A stretch of 64,000 nt of DNA from Tridacna crocea (lineage: Eukaryota > Mollusca > Bivalvia > Cardiida > Cardiidae). The stretch lies in contig OX031061.1 in the NCBI GenBank assembly GCA_943736015.1, positions 13,091,290 through 13,155,289 of the forward strand. Reading direction: 5' to 3'. Shown here one piece after another: positions 54,474 through 64,000 of this stretch (the stretch's first letter is position 1; every line of letters starts with the position of its first letter). The position numbers and the translations under genes were made by a program. The notes beneath the pieces were generated by a model that saw only the letters and a program-made list of their open reading frames with translations, did no database searches and was not told where the DNA came from.

Positions 54474-54694
54474 CCCATTACCACTCAATCCCTACTTTTG
54501 ACGCCCCTGAGAAAGAAGCCTTTTGAAAACACTGTGGGAAAAGGAGAAAATGCTGGTAACCAGCATTTTCTCCTTTTCCCACAGTGTTTTCTACCCTTTT
54601 CAGAACAAATTTCTATTTTTCAGTCACCTTTATTTTGTCGTCTGCAAATGCTTTCAATTTGGACCAGTCTAAAATATTCTTGTGTGGTAATGAG
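54474..54694. mobile_element. piggyBac-like palindromic MITE, copy 5
   Basis: 221 bp flanked by TTAA (54470-54473, 54695-54698). Ends CCCATTACCACTCAATC and GTGTGGTAATGAG. Central palindrome CTGTGGGAAAAGGAGAAAAT / ATTTTCTCCTTTTCCCACAG with centre GCTGGTAACCAGC. Reverse orientation relative to copies 2-4. Confidence 0.92.
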
Positions 54695-55035
54695 TTAAGA
54701 GAGACAGCAAAAATGCTTATGAGGGACTTAAGGTTGGTTGACAATGATTGTCGCACTTAAAGTGCTTTAAGATAATGGGTCCAGTGCTTTTAGGACTCTA
54801 AGAAAGTGGGAATAGGAAAACATGGTGAGAAAAGTAAGAAATCCTGGTTGTTTTTATTTTTTCCTTTTCTTTTGATAATGTATCCTTCACTCTAACAGAC
54901 AAGTGTCATCAACTGATCCACATTTGGTTAGTCATCTGCAAGCACTTTTAACCAAGAAAAATGTAGAATTTCCTTGTTGTTTGTTAAAGAAGAATGTATA
55001 TGCAATTATGAGCAATATCCTAATTTTACTTGCAG

Positions 55036-55242
55036 TGAAGAGGAATATGAGGATAATTCTAAACGATCGTACAAACAGTACAGAAGGTACTCTGGAGAAG
55101 ATCACCTAAGATCCAGACAAACAGGAAGAGAACCAAATACTGATAACAATCAACAAGATCCTCTACCTAAAGGTAAAACTGAAACCACTCTGGAAAAGAA
55201 AAGAAATGATGCAGATAAGACAGGCTTCACTAATGGAATACG
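55036..55242 (+). CDS. Penultimate exon of the 49.1 kb gene
   Basis: The 3' splice site CCTAATTTTACTTGCAG (ending 55035) opens 207 nt without stops: one base, 68 codons, two bases. The donor is ACG|GTAAAG. It is strongly hydrophilic (EEEYEDNSKRSYKQYRRYSG, then Asn/Gln- and Lys/Glu-rich), matching the style of the 49.1 kb exon. The two bases left at 49634 complete its first codon. A competing acceptor (CACTCTAACAG, 54898) would give another frame that ends at 55109; I prefer 55035 because it continues through a good donor to the terminal exon. Confidence 0.5.
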
Positions 55243-55406
55243 GTAAAGTTAACTTTTTTTTTTATAGTTATAATTATCATACACTTTTCTCATAAGTCTG
55301 ATTTTACACTTTTACGGAACAAATCAAAGTTTAAATGACCTTGAGAAAGACAACTTTGGAAAACATATTGGGAAGTTTTTGGACCAGTATTTTCTATTTA
55401 TTTCAG

Positions 55407-55434
55407 AGATGAAATTAATAATGTTAAGGCATAA
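55407..55434 (+). CDS. Terminal exon of the 49.1 kb gene
   Basis: The 3' splice site TTTTCTATTTATTTCAG (ending 55406) is followed by one base that completes the CG left at 55242. Eight codons (DEINNVKA) and TAA at 55432-55434 follow. Three exons in consecutive matching phase ending in a stop is the main evidence for this gene. Intron of 164 bp. No canonical polyadenylation signal seen nearby. Confidence 0.45.
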
Positions 55435-56950
55435 TTGGTCGTTCTACAAACCATTCCAAGTTTGGCATGTGTGTGAAATTTTGCCATCTGGTAGCTAATT
55501 CAGCCCTTTTCCAAGCATTATTATTGGCAAAACTGTGAGGAAGGAGGTTTGTTGCGTCAAAGACTAGTCCCATCACTTGAGCTACATTTAATTTGCAACC
55601 TGCAAATACTATTTAGGCAGACAAGTCTAATTATTTTTTAGTCGGTAAAGAGTTGTGAGGGCCGTTTTGAAAGTTCTGATAATGGATGCGGGTTTGTAAA
55701 ACTGCTCTTTTCTACTCAAAATTGCCTATTCTAAGAGGATTACCCAATGTCAATGGGTAGGTCTCTCTATCATATCCAAGAAGAACACAATGTAGATGTT
55801 CACATTTCAGTTCACTGCTCATGATTTTGGTCTTAATTACCAGAGTTGTTTGTTTTTGGTAAAATTTCAGACCAGTTTAAAAAAAGGGGTCACACTTAGA
55901 CAACGAGTAAATGTTTTTGATGGTCATTTTTAGGCCAGGGAATCCCTCTCAAGGGATTCCCTTGCCTATAGGGATCGTAAGCTGCCTATTCAGACAAAAA
56001 TGTTGGACGGTGTGTCCACTCTATATCGCTGAGTCCGCCAAAACAACTAGTTTCCCAAGTATATACAGAGATTGCTTATCACACGGTGTGAATGCTTTCC
56101 TTTCCTCAAAGCTTTCATCTGCAAAACGCCATTGAATTTAATAACTGACGAGTGTGTGTTTTTTATCCCGTTTTTGTCATTAACACTGACCTAATAAAGG
56201 CGTAACCTAATAAACTTAGCTTTATCAGGCAGTTGTGTATTCTTACGCGCTATACGGTTAATATCTATAACGCTCTCTCTTGCACTCCGGATCATTCACA
56301 TTCAGGTATGGTGAGATTAACGAACGACAACTCTGCTCGGACTTTGTCTATAACGTTGTGTTGACATTTGAACATTATGTGTCACAAAATGCGTCTCCGC
56401 TAAAAGCGATTGTAAATAAAGCAAACTACATATAGAATATTGGCCCGTGTTATGTTTATCACTTTTTCTTATGTATATCGACTAAATCTTGGGTGCTTCA
56501 GCGGAATGCTGAAGAAATCGGTCCCTGGAGAAATCGTCCCCAAACTGCTTGGCCCGTGTTATATTTATCACCATGGAGAAATCGGCCCCTGGAGACGATT
56601 TCTTTGGTGAAATCGTCCCCAAATAAAATTTTAGAAAAATCGACCCCAACATCAAATTTCATCCATATCGTTAATCAAGTTGTCTATAAAAATATTTTTG
56701 AAATTTCGTTGTCTTTAGTATGTATTATGTGTATTAGTTACCTTTATCTCAGAGTTATTTGGTAGTTTTGTCATTGTTTATACTGCCTATTTCACACTGA
56801 TAGGATGTATTTCACACCTTTTACACCTGTCACAAATAGATTACACCTGTGTGATTCTTAAAAATTTTTTTGATTGACTTTGATTTGAAACCAAATAAAT
56901 GCTTATAATTTTTTTCAGTAGTTGTTCGCTTGTCATTTAATGTATCCTTT
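55435..56950. other. 3' flank with short hairpins and AAATCGNCCCC motifs
   Basis: An inverted repeat GGGAATCCCT CTCA AGGGATTCCC lies at 55937-55962, extended to GGC/GCC. GAAATCG(G/T)(C/T)CCC occurs at least four times at 56512-56655, once inverted as GACGATTTC. GGCCCGTGTTAT occurs at 56441 and 56550. No splice-supported exon found. Confidence 0.45.
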
Positions 56951-56953
56951 TTT

Positions 56954-58551
56954 TAGCTCACCTGAGCACAACGTGCTCAAGGGGAGCTTTTAGGATCACC
57001 CGGTGTCCGTCGTCCGTCGTCCGTCGTGCGTCGTCAACAATTCTTTAAACATCAACTCCTCCTAAACCGCTGGGCGGATTTGGACCAAACTTGGCAGGAA
57101 TGTTCCTTGGGAGGTCCTCTTTAAAAATTGTTCACAGAATTTGATTCCATCAAAAACTCTGGTTGCCATGGCAACCAAATGGAATTTTTTAGCAAATTCT
57201 TTAAAAATCTTCTGCTCTGAAACTGCTGGTTGGATTTTAAAATAATTTCACAGATATGTTCCTTGGGTGACCCTTTTCAAAAATTGTTCGTGAAATTTTG
57301 ATTCGTCAAAAAATGTGGCTCTGGTGAATGGGGGCTTCTTGCACTATACAGAAATGAAGGAATTCTTTAAAAATCTTCTCCTCTGAAACCGCTATTCGGA
57401 TTTTGAAATAATTTCACAGATATGTTCCTTGGTTGACCCTTTTCAAAAATTGTTCGTGAAATTTTGATTGGTCAAAAAATGTGGCTCTGGTGAATGGGGG
57501 CTTCTTGCACTGTACAGCAATGAAGGAATTCTTAAAAAATCTTCTTCTCTGAAACCGCTGGTCAGATTTTGAAATAATTTCACAGAGATGTTCATTGGGT
57601 GACCCTTTTCAAAAATTGTTCGCGAAATTTTGATTGGTCGAGAAACATGGCTCTGGTGAATGGGGGCTACTTGCACTATACAGAAATGAAGAAATTCTTA
57701 AAAATTCTTCTTCTCTGAAACCGCTGGCCAGATTTTAAAATAATTTCACACAGATGTTCCTTGGGTGACCCTTTTTAAAAATTGTTTGCGAAATTTTGAT
57801 CCGTCAAGAAACATGGCTCTGGTGAATGGGGGCTTCTTGCACTATACAGAAATGAAGAAATTCTTAAAAATTCTTCTTCTCTGAAACCGCTGGCCAGATT
57901 TTGAAATAATTTCACAGAGATATTCCTTGGGTGACCCTTTTCTAAAATTGTTCGTGAAATTTTGATTGGCCAAGAAACATGGCTCTAGTGAATGGGGGCT
58001 ACTTGCACTAGATGGAAATGAAGAAATTCTTGAAAATTCTTCTTCTCTGAAACCCGTGGTCAGATTTTAAAATAATCTGACAGAGATGTTCCTTTGGTAA
58101 CCCTTTCCAAAAGCTGTACATATAATTTTGATCCGTCAAGAAACATGGCTCTTGTGAATGGGGGCTACTTGCACTATACGGACATGATGAAATTCTTTAA
58201 AATTTTCTTTCTCTGAAACCCCTGGTCAGATTTTGAAATAATTTCAGAGAGATGTTCCTTGGGTGACCCTTTTCAAAACTTGTTCGTAAATTTTGATCCA
58301 TCAAGAAACATGGCTCTCGTGGATGGGGGTTACTTGCTCTTATACAGAAATGAAGAATTCTTAAAAATTCTTCTTTTTGAAACTGATGGTCAGATTTCGA
58401 AATGACTTTTACAGGTGACCTTTTGAAAACTGCTTGGCAAAATTATAAATTTGGTTCCAATGTTTCAACGCTAAAAAAGAAAAAAAAAAAAAGACTATGG
58501 TCATCTCAAAAATTCAGGTGAGCGATCCAGGGCCATCTTGGCCCTCTTGTT
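56954..58551 (+). mobile_element. Type 2 satellite element, complete
   Basis: 5' palindrome AGCTCACCTGAGCACAACGT / GTGCTCAAGGGGAGC, then GTCCGTCGTCCGTCGTCCGT. Head GGTTGCCATGGCAACC and seven to eight type 2 monomers of about 165 bp follow. The 3' end has TTCAGGTGAGCGATCCAG, hairpin GGGCCATCTTGGCCC and CTCTTGTTTTT. Best-preserved type 2 copy; it can serve as reference for the others. Confidence 0.93.
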
Positions 58552-58639
58552 TTTTAATCTCTCTCTTTCTCTACTAGTGTCATATGACATACCTGTGACC
58601 AATACCATTTAGCAGGGGCATCAGTGTCTCTGACACACA

Positions 58640-59000
58640 TATTTCTAGTGTTCACTAGGGCTTGTGTGCATCTGAATATTTCTGGTCCATAACTTCTACA
58701 ATTGTGGATGGATTTCAAAATAATTTGGCACAATTGACCTCCATCACGGTTAGATGGGCCATTTGAAACGTCTGTTCAAGTAGGTTCAAGATCAAGACCA
58801 CATTGAAGGCAAATTTTTCGTCCGAACCATAACTCCTACATTTTTGGATAGATTCCGATATAAATTAGCATAATGCATTGTTCTCCATTATGAGTAGAAG
58901 TTCCATTTATTCAGGTCCAGGGTCTAGGTCAAGCTTGAGAGTCAAGTGTTCGCGGACTTGACACAAGTTGTCCTTGGACAACAATTATGAATTAGGATTA
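58640..59000 (+). repeat. Diverged 'CCATAACT(C/T)CTAC' repeat, two to three units
   Basis: Units of about 145 bp with TCCATAACTTCTACAATTGT / CCATAACTCCTACATTTTT, GGATGGATTTCAAAATAATT / GGATAGATTCCGATATAAAT and AGGTTCAAGATCAAG. No ends recognised. Confidence 0.55.
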
Positions 59001-59129
59001 ATGTCTTTATATATTATGTAGATATAAGTATCCAAGCTCAAGTCACTGTGACTTGTCCGTAAAATAGGCAAGTATAATAGGTAAATCGAGCCTAATCGTT
59101 TTCCTAAAACAATCCAACCTTTTAACAGT

Positions 59130-59215
59130 ATTTTATTGAGAAAATATTTTGGCTAAAAGAGAATTTGCTTGTAACAAGCAATTCCTCCCAATTTCCCCAA
59201 AATCTTACTTTTCAA
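59130..59215. mobile_element. Very worn palindrome of the piggyBac-like MITE
   Basis: TAAAAGAGAATTTGCTTGTA / ACAAGCAATTCCTCCCAATT matches the MITE centre at low identity. Termini not found. Confidence 0.4.
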
Positions 59216-59749
59216 TATACACGAAGAACTACTTTGGATTTTCATCTACAACTTCCTTCAAATATGACTAGTTCAAAATTTCGTCGACTTGTGGAAGGTA
59301 GAGACAACATGACCAAATGCCGTATCACTCCAATCTTTATTATTCATTACATTTTACCTTGATATCTATCTTACATGTATTTTCATTGAAATCAATAAAA
59401 ATAAATATGTTCTTGAGTCATAAATGTAAAAAATAGCGTCATTCAGGACTACAAGACATCACATGTCTCAGAAAATTTAGATAACCAAAATTGGTGATGC
59501 ACCGATTGAATATGGTTCAATTTTGACTTGGGAATGTTTACAAGCACGACAAATTACTAAGTATTCTAAGCCATTATCAAGCACCGCATAACTGTGAGCA
59601 CATGCCTAGCTCTGGTTTAATTAGTTTCTGGCTGGTGCTTTCTAGTATCAGTTCAAAATTTCCTGATAAAACCAAGCATTCCAGGGGCTTAGTGGAATCC
59701 GCTTGTATCCCTGTCCGTCTACCTGTTTGTATTAATTAAAATTGACCTC

Positions 59750-60330
59750 ATGTGTTGTTTCATATCCTCAATTTCCTGGCCTTCAGTACTATCAGTACTT
59801 TGATTGTTAATTAGTTTTATAAATAAAGCCCATAACAAATAAACAAATGAACAAATGTAGAGCAGAAATACAGGTACCCAACAGGATTCGAAGTTAGACC
59901 ACCAGGACGAAAGGCCAACACCAAAACCTGAGCTGAAGAGAATTCTCCCTAATGCAGATGTTAGATATTGTATAGAAACCAGGATGAAACCATGCATGAA
60001 GGAGTAGTCTCCCGTAACACTCCTTTTAAAGTCATCATTTATTGATGACTTAAAGCCTTAGTAGGCAGAAAGTCCGTTTTTGGACAACAAATGGGATTAA
60101 TGGTTAATCCTGTACGCGCCACCATCCTACTAACAAAGTCAGTAACAAAGAAACAAATGGACAAATGCATAGCAGAAAAACAGGGACCGGGCAGGATTCG
60201 AACCTAGAATGCGGGGAAGAAAGGCCAATGCCATAGATACTGAGCTAAAGAGAATTATCCCTTATGCAGTTGTTGGGTATTGTATTGAAACCGGTATATA
60301 GCCAAAAATGAAGCAGTAGTTTCTGCTAAC
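59750..60330 (-). mobile_element. tRNA-derived SINE pair, minus strand
   Basis: Two copies (about 59800-60010 and 60120-60330). Each has a plus-strand inverted B box (CAGGATTCGAAGTTAGACC; GGCAGGATTCGAACCTAGAA) and an inverted A box (CCTGAGCTGAAGAG; ACTGAGCTAAAGAG). Shared flanks are AACAAATGAACAAATG / AACAAATGGACAAATG and GTTGGGTATTGTATTGAAAC. Confidence 0.65.
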
Positions 60331-60576
60331 ATTTAGGTTATTTGTGTAAATGAAATCTTCGTGCATAAAACAAGATTATTTGTTGTCTACAAATAGGTCA
60401 CAAGGTCAGATTTAAGAAAAAAACTTTTTCATGCTCTGGCAGATTTTGGTCAAATATAAATAAGAATCATCTCCTCACAAAAAGTATGCCCACTAGGTCA
60501 CATTACAGAAAACTCTGTGTGAGGAATCCAGTGGCATCGTTTCAATTACAAGAATCATTATCTTTTCCTTGATAGT

Positions 60577-62895
60577 TTTTAGCACACCTGAGCACCTCAT
60601 GCTCAAGGGGAGCTCTTAGTATCAGACGGTCTCCGTCATTAGTTGAGCGTCGTCTGTCATGGGTCATGCGTTGTCAACAATTTTTTAAACATCAACTCCT
60701 CCTAAACCCCTGGGCCAATTTGGATCAAACTTGGCTAAAATGTTCCATGCTCAAGGGGAGCTCTTAGTATCAGACGGTCTCCGTCATTAGTTGTGCATCG
60801 TCTGTCATGGGTCATGCGTTGTCAACAATTTTTTAAACATCAACTCCTCCTAAACCCCTGGGCCAATTTGGATCAAACTTGGCTAAAATGTTCCTTGGGA
60901 GTTCCTCTTTAAAAATTGTTACAGAATTTGATCGATCAAAAACTCTGGTTGCCATGGCAACCAATTGGAATTTTCTAAGAAATTCTATAAGAACCTCGAC
61001 AGAAAGGGCTGGTCAGATTTTGAAATAATTTCACAGAAATGTTCCTTTGGTGACCCTTTTTAAAAATTGTTCATAAAATTGTGATGTGTTAAGAAACATG
61101 GCTCTGGTCAATGGGGGCTACTTGCCTTATACAGAAGTGAAGAAATTCTTAAAAATTCTTCTTCTGTGAATCAGCTGGTCAGATTTTAAAATGATTTCAC
61201 AGAGATGTTCCTTAGGTGACCCTTATCGAAATTTGTTCACAAAATTTTAATGCATCGAGAAACATGGCTCTGGTAAATAGAGGTAAATAGAGGCTTCTTC
61301 CCTTTTTAAAAATTATTCATATAATTGTGATGTGTTAAGAAACATGGCTCTGGTCAATGGGGGCTACTTGCCTTATACAGAAGTGAAGCAATTCTTAAAA
61401 ATTCTTCTCTGAATCAGCTGGTCAGATTTTGAAATGATTTCTCAGAAATGTTCCTTAGGTGACCCTTTTCGAAATTTGTTCACAAAATTTTAATGCATTG
61501 AGAAACATGGCTCTGGTAAATAGAGGCTTCTCCCCTCTTTAAAAATTGTTCATAAAATTGTGATGTGTTAAGAAACATGGCTCTGGTCAATGGGGGCTAC
61601 TTGCCTTATACAGAAATGGAGAAATTCTTTAAAATTCTTCTTCTCTGAATGGATGGTCAGATTTTGAAATAATTTCACAGAGATGTTCCTTTAGTGACCT
61701 TTTTCAAAATTTTTTCGTGAAATTTTGATCCGTTAAGAACATGGTTCTGGTGATTGGGGGGCTAACCTGTACTATACGGAAATGAAGAAATTCTTGAAAA
61801 TTATTCTTTTTTGGAATGGCTGGTCAGATTTTAAAATAATTTCACAAAAATGTTCCTTGGGTGACCCTTTAGAAACTTGTTCTGGAAATCTTGATGCGTC
61901 AAGAAACATGGCTTTGCTAAATGGGGGCTACTTGATGACCATTAAGAAATTCTTAAAAATTATTCTTCTCTTAAACTGCTGGTCAGATTTTGAAATAATT
62001 TTAGAGAGATGTTCCTTAGGTGACCCTTTCCAAAAAAAACTATTTGCGAAATTTTGATGCATCAAGAATCATGACTGTTGTGAATAGGGGCTACTTGCAC
62101 TATACTGAAGAATTGAAGAAATTCTTAAAATTTCTTCTCTGAAATGGCTGGTCAGATTTTGAAATAATTACGCAGAAATGTTTCTTGGGTGACCCATTTT
62201 GCAACGTGTTCAAGAAATTTTGATCCATCGAGAAATGTGGCTCTGATGCCTGTGGGCTATTTATATTTTAAGGACATGAAGAAATTCTTAAAAATTCTTC
62301 TTATCTGAAACCGCTGGTCAGATTTCAAAATAATTTCACAGCAATGTTCCTTGGTTGACTCTTTTCAAAAAGTGTTTCTAAAATTGTGATCTGTCAAGAA
62401 ACATGACTCTGGTAAGGGGGGCTATTAATAACACTACAGGGACATGAAGAGAAATTTGTTGATTCTTCTTCTCTAGAATGGCTGGTCATATTTTGAAATA
62501 ATTTCACAGAAATGTTCCTAAGGTGACCCTTTCAAAATATGTTAGGGAAATGTTTATCCATTGAAAATAACAGCCAATTGTTGGCACCTACATGTGGTGC
62601 TCTTGTTCGACTTCCGTCTTTAGTCACTATTGAGCTTGTGCTTTCCTTCAAGAAATTGTCCTTGGGTAATCAATCCAAAAAATTATTTGCAGAATTCTGA
62701 TTGATAAAAATCATTGCTGTAGTGACGATTGCAGGGGTGGTGACAGATTTTGAAATGACTTTTACAGGTGACCTTATCAAAATTGCTTGGCAGAATAATG
62801 ATTTGTTTCCAAAGTTTCAATACCTCAAAAACACTTGGCTATGGTCCTCTCAAAAATATAGGTGAGTGATCCAGGGCCGCTTTTGCACTTTTGTT
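60577..62895 (+). mobile_element. Type 2 satellite element, long and worn, duplicated head
   Basis: 5' end TTAGCACACCTGAGCACCTC / ATGCTCAAGGGGAGC. The part from ATGCTCAAGGGGAGCTCTTA to CTTGGCTAAAATGTTCC occurs twice in a row (60600-60746, 60747-60895). About eleven type 2 monomers follow, with a higher-order repeat at 61080-61580. A foreign 3' hairpin end (GCACCTACATGTGGTGC then TCTTGTT) lies inside at about 62585. The own 3' end (TATAGGTGAGTG, GGGCCGCTTTTGCACTT) has a broken hairpin. Confidence 0.82.
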
Positions 62896-63021
62896 TATAA
62901 TATCTTGCCAGAGTCAGCTTTCATAAAAAGATATCATATTTTAGAAAAACCTTTTTTGTGCTCTAGAGACTTAACTTTAGTCAAATGGTTATAAAAATGG
63001 ACCAGAGTTTGCCCCTTTTAA

Positions 63022-63242
63022 CTCGTTACCAAACAACAATATTTTAGACTTGTCAAAATCAAAAGTATTTGCAGACGACAAAATAAAAGTGACTGAAAAT
63101 ATGAAATTTGTTTTGAGAGGGGTAGAAAACATTTTGGGAAAAGGAGAAAATGCTGGTTAGCAGCATTTTCTCCTTTTCCCACAATGTTTTCTAAGGCTTC
63201 TTCCTTCAGGGTCGTTAAAAGTAGGGATTGTGTGGTAATGGG
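63022..63242. mobile_element. piggyBac-like palindromic MITE, copy 6
   Basis: 221 bp between TTAA 63018-63021 and 63243-63246. Ends CTCGTTACCAAAC and TGTGTGGTAATGGG. Palindrome GGGAAAAGGAGAAAATGCTG / CAGCATTTTCTCCTTTTCCC. Confidence 0.9.
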
Positions 63243-63519
63243 TTAAACAAACTATTACTTGAAAAACTTAAAGGGGTAAAAAAAACTAGGTCAGAGGATA
63301 AACTTAAAGGACAACCTAACATTTGCCCAAGTTAACAGTATTATTTCCCCAAAATTTGCCCCTGAAATCTTGGGAGATATTTTTTATCTTGAGTAAAAAT
63401 ATACACAATTAGTGATATTAATTCATACCTATGGTGCAATCATGAATGTTGGTTACTTTTGGAATAGGTCAAAAAGTTCAATCTGGGAAAAGCTTTTTAT
63501 GAATTACAGAGTTAAAGTT

Positions 63520-64000
63520 TCAGTCGTATATTTATACTGGAATCAGCCTGTCTGTCCATGTGTTCGTAAATCGGTATGTCCTTCTGTGTACAAAATACTA
63601 GTAATTTTGTGTTGCAAACTCCTCTTACAGTTTTTCTTCAATTGTATTGAAACTTTGCACATATATTAATCATATATTGAAGATTTGCAAGACGCAATTT
63701 TCTAGTGTTAACTCTTTCTGGTTGAGGAATTATCTCCCCTTGAACTTGACACTTTTTTCTGTATTAACTAACAACCACATGACAAAATTTTAGGCTTGTC
63801 CAAATAGAAAGCATTAGCAGACGACAAAATAACAGCGACTGAAAATTTGAAAAAGTAGAAAACATTGTAGAAAAAGGAGAAAATGCTGGTTACCAGCATA
63901 TAGTCCTTTTCCCCACAATGTTTTCTAAAGGCTTCTTTCTCAGGGTTGTCAAAAGTAGGGATTGTGTGGTAATGGGTTAATTCACATTTAGTGACAGCTC
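63520..64000 (+). mobile_element. Family F element, split by a MITE, runs off the window
   Basis: Matches 38870-39145: AATCAGCCTGTCTGTCC, CTTCAATTGTATTGAAACTT, GGTTGAGGAATTATCTCCCC and TTGAACTTGACAC. The counterpart of CCACATTCAGTGGCAGCTCC is seen after the MITE as CACATTTAGTGACAGCTC at the window end. Confidence 0.75.
63768..63976. mobile_element. piggyBac-like palindromic MITE, copy 7
   Basis: 209 bp between TTAA 63764-63767 and 63977-63980, inserted in a family F element. The palindrome's right arm is altered (CCAGCATATAGTCCTTTTCC), so the hairpin is weakened. Confidence 0.85.

Noticed and set aside
54899-55109. Exon from the acceptor at 54898 in another frame
   Set aside because: It stops without a donor and is less polar than the neighbouring exons. 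The acceptor at 55035 gives a longer exon that connects in phase on both sides.

Overview
The window looks like intergenic and intronic DNA of a bivalve mollusc. This is an inference: the repeat vocabulary is familiar from bivalve genomes, including ends reading CTCTTGTT after a short hairpin, 150-175 bp core satellites, and palindromic MITEs. Base composition is AT-rich, there is no operon structure, and no long open frame exists. The largest plausible coding piece is a 498-nt exon. Nearly all short open frames lie inside tandem repeats and are not genes.

Coding content is sparse and split into small exons. I assigned exons only where a good 3' splice site, an open frame, a donor (or stop), and a phase matching the neighbouring exon occur together. 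On the plus strand these are: the 3' end of a gene at 2.0-2.3 kb; the 3' end of another at 6.25-6.8 kb; a possible first exon at 10.1 kb followed by three phase-compatible exons up to 15.6 kb; a duplicated exon at 25.6 and 30.9 kb with a possible terminal exon at 39.4 kb; and a three-exon 3' end at 49.1-55.4 kb. A possible minus-strand first exon at 9.26-9.29 kb faces the 10.1 kb start across about 0.8 kb, which would make a divergent promoter. I could not name any of these proteins. A broken Penelope-like retroelement (end of the reverse-transcriptase domain plus a GIY-YIG-like part) opens the window.

The rest is mobile DNA. The dominant class is non-autonomous elements with a 5' terminal palindrome, a GTCCGTC-type microsatellite, an array of 150-175 bp monomers, a 3' copy of the palindrome arm in inverse orientation (sub-terminal inverted repeat), a short 3' hairpin, and a terminal CTCTTG|TT. 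At least six families with unrelated termini and unrelated monomers share this plan. It matches what is known of Helentron-associated elements (HINEs; bivalve 'pearl' elements). They sit in T-runs, are nested in one another, and include composites. A second class is palindromic MITEs of about 220 bp with TTAA target sites (piggyBac-like), including three head-to-tail copies sharing TTAA. There is also a 258-bp fold-back element with 9-bp target duplications, a 796-bp TA-flanked pogo/Tigger-like element, tRNA-derived SINEs, and two tRNA-like cassettes.

At larger scale, 23480-34558 is a recent tandem duplication (units of 6.1 and 5.0 kb) with 3-bp microhomology at the breakpoints. The two units differ by the TA-flanked insertion, present in one and cleanly absent in the other, and by about two satellite monomers. 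The most interesting material is the shared architecture of the satellite-carrying families, two independent insertions at the same point of the palindromic MITE, and the datable insertion in the duplicated segment. No defence system, biosynthetic cluster or viral genome is visible.
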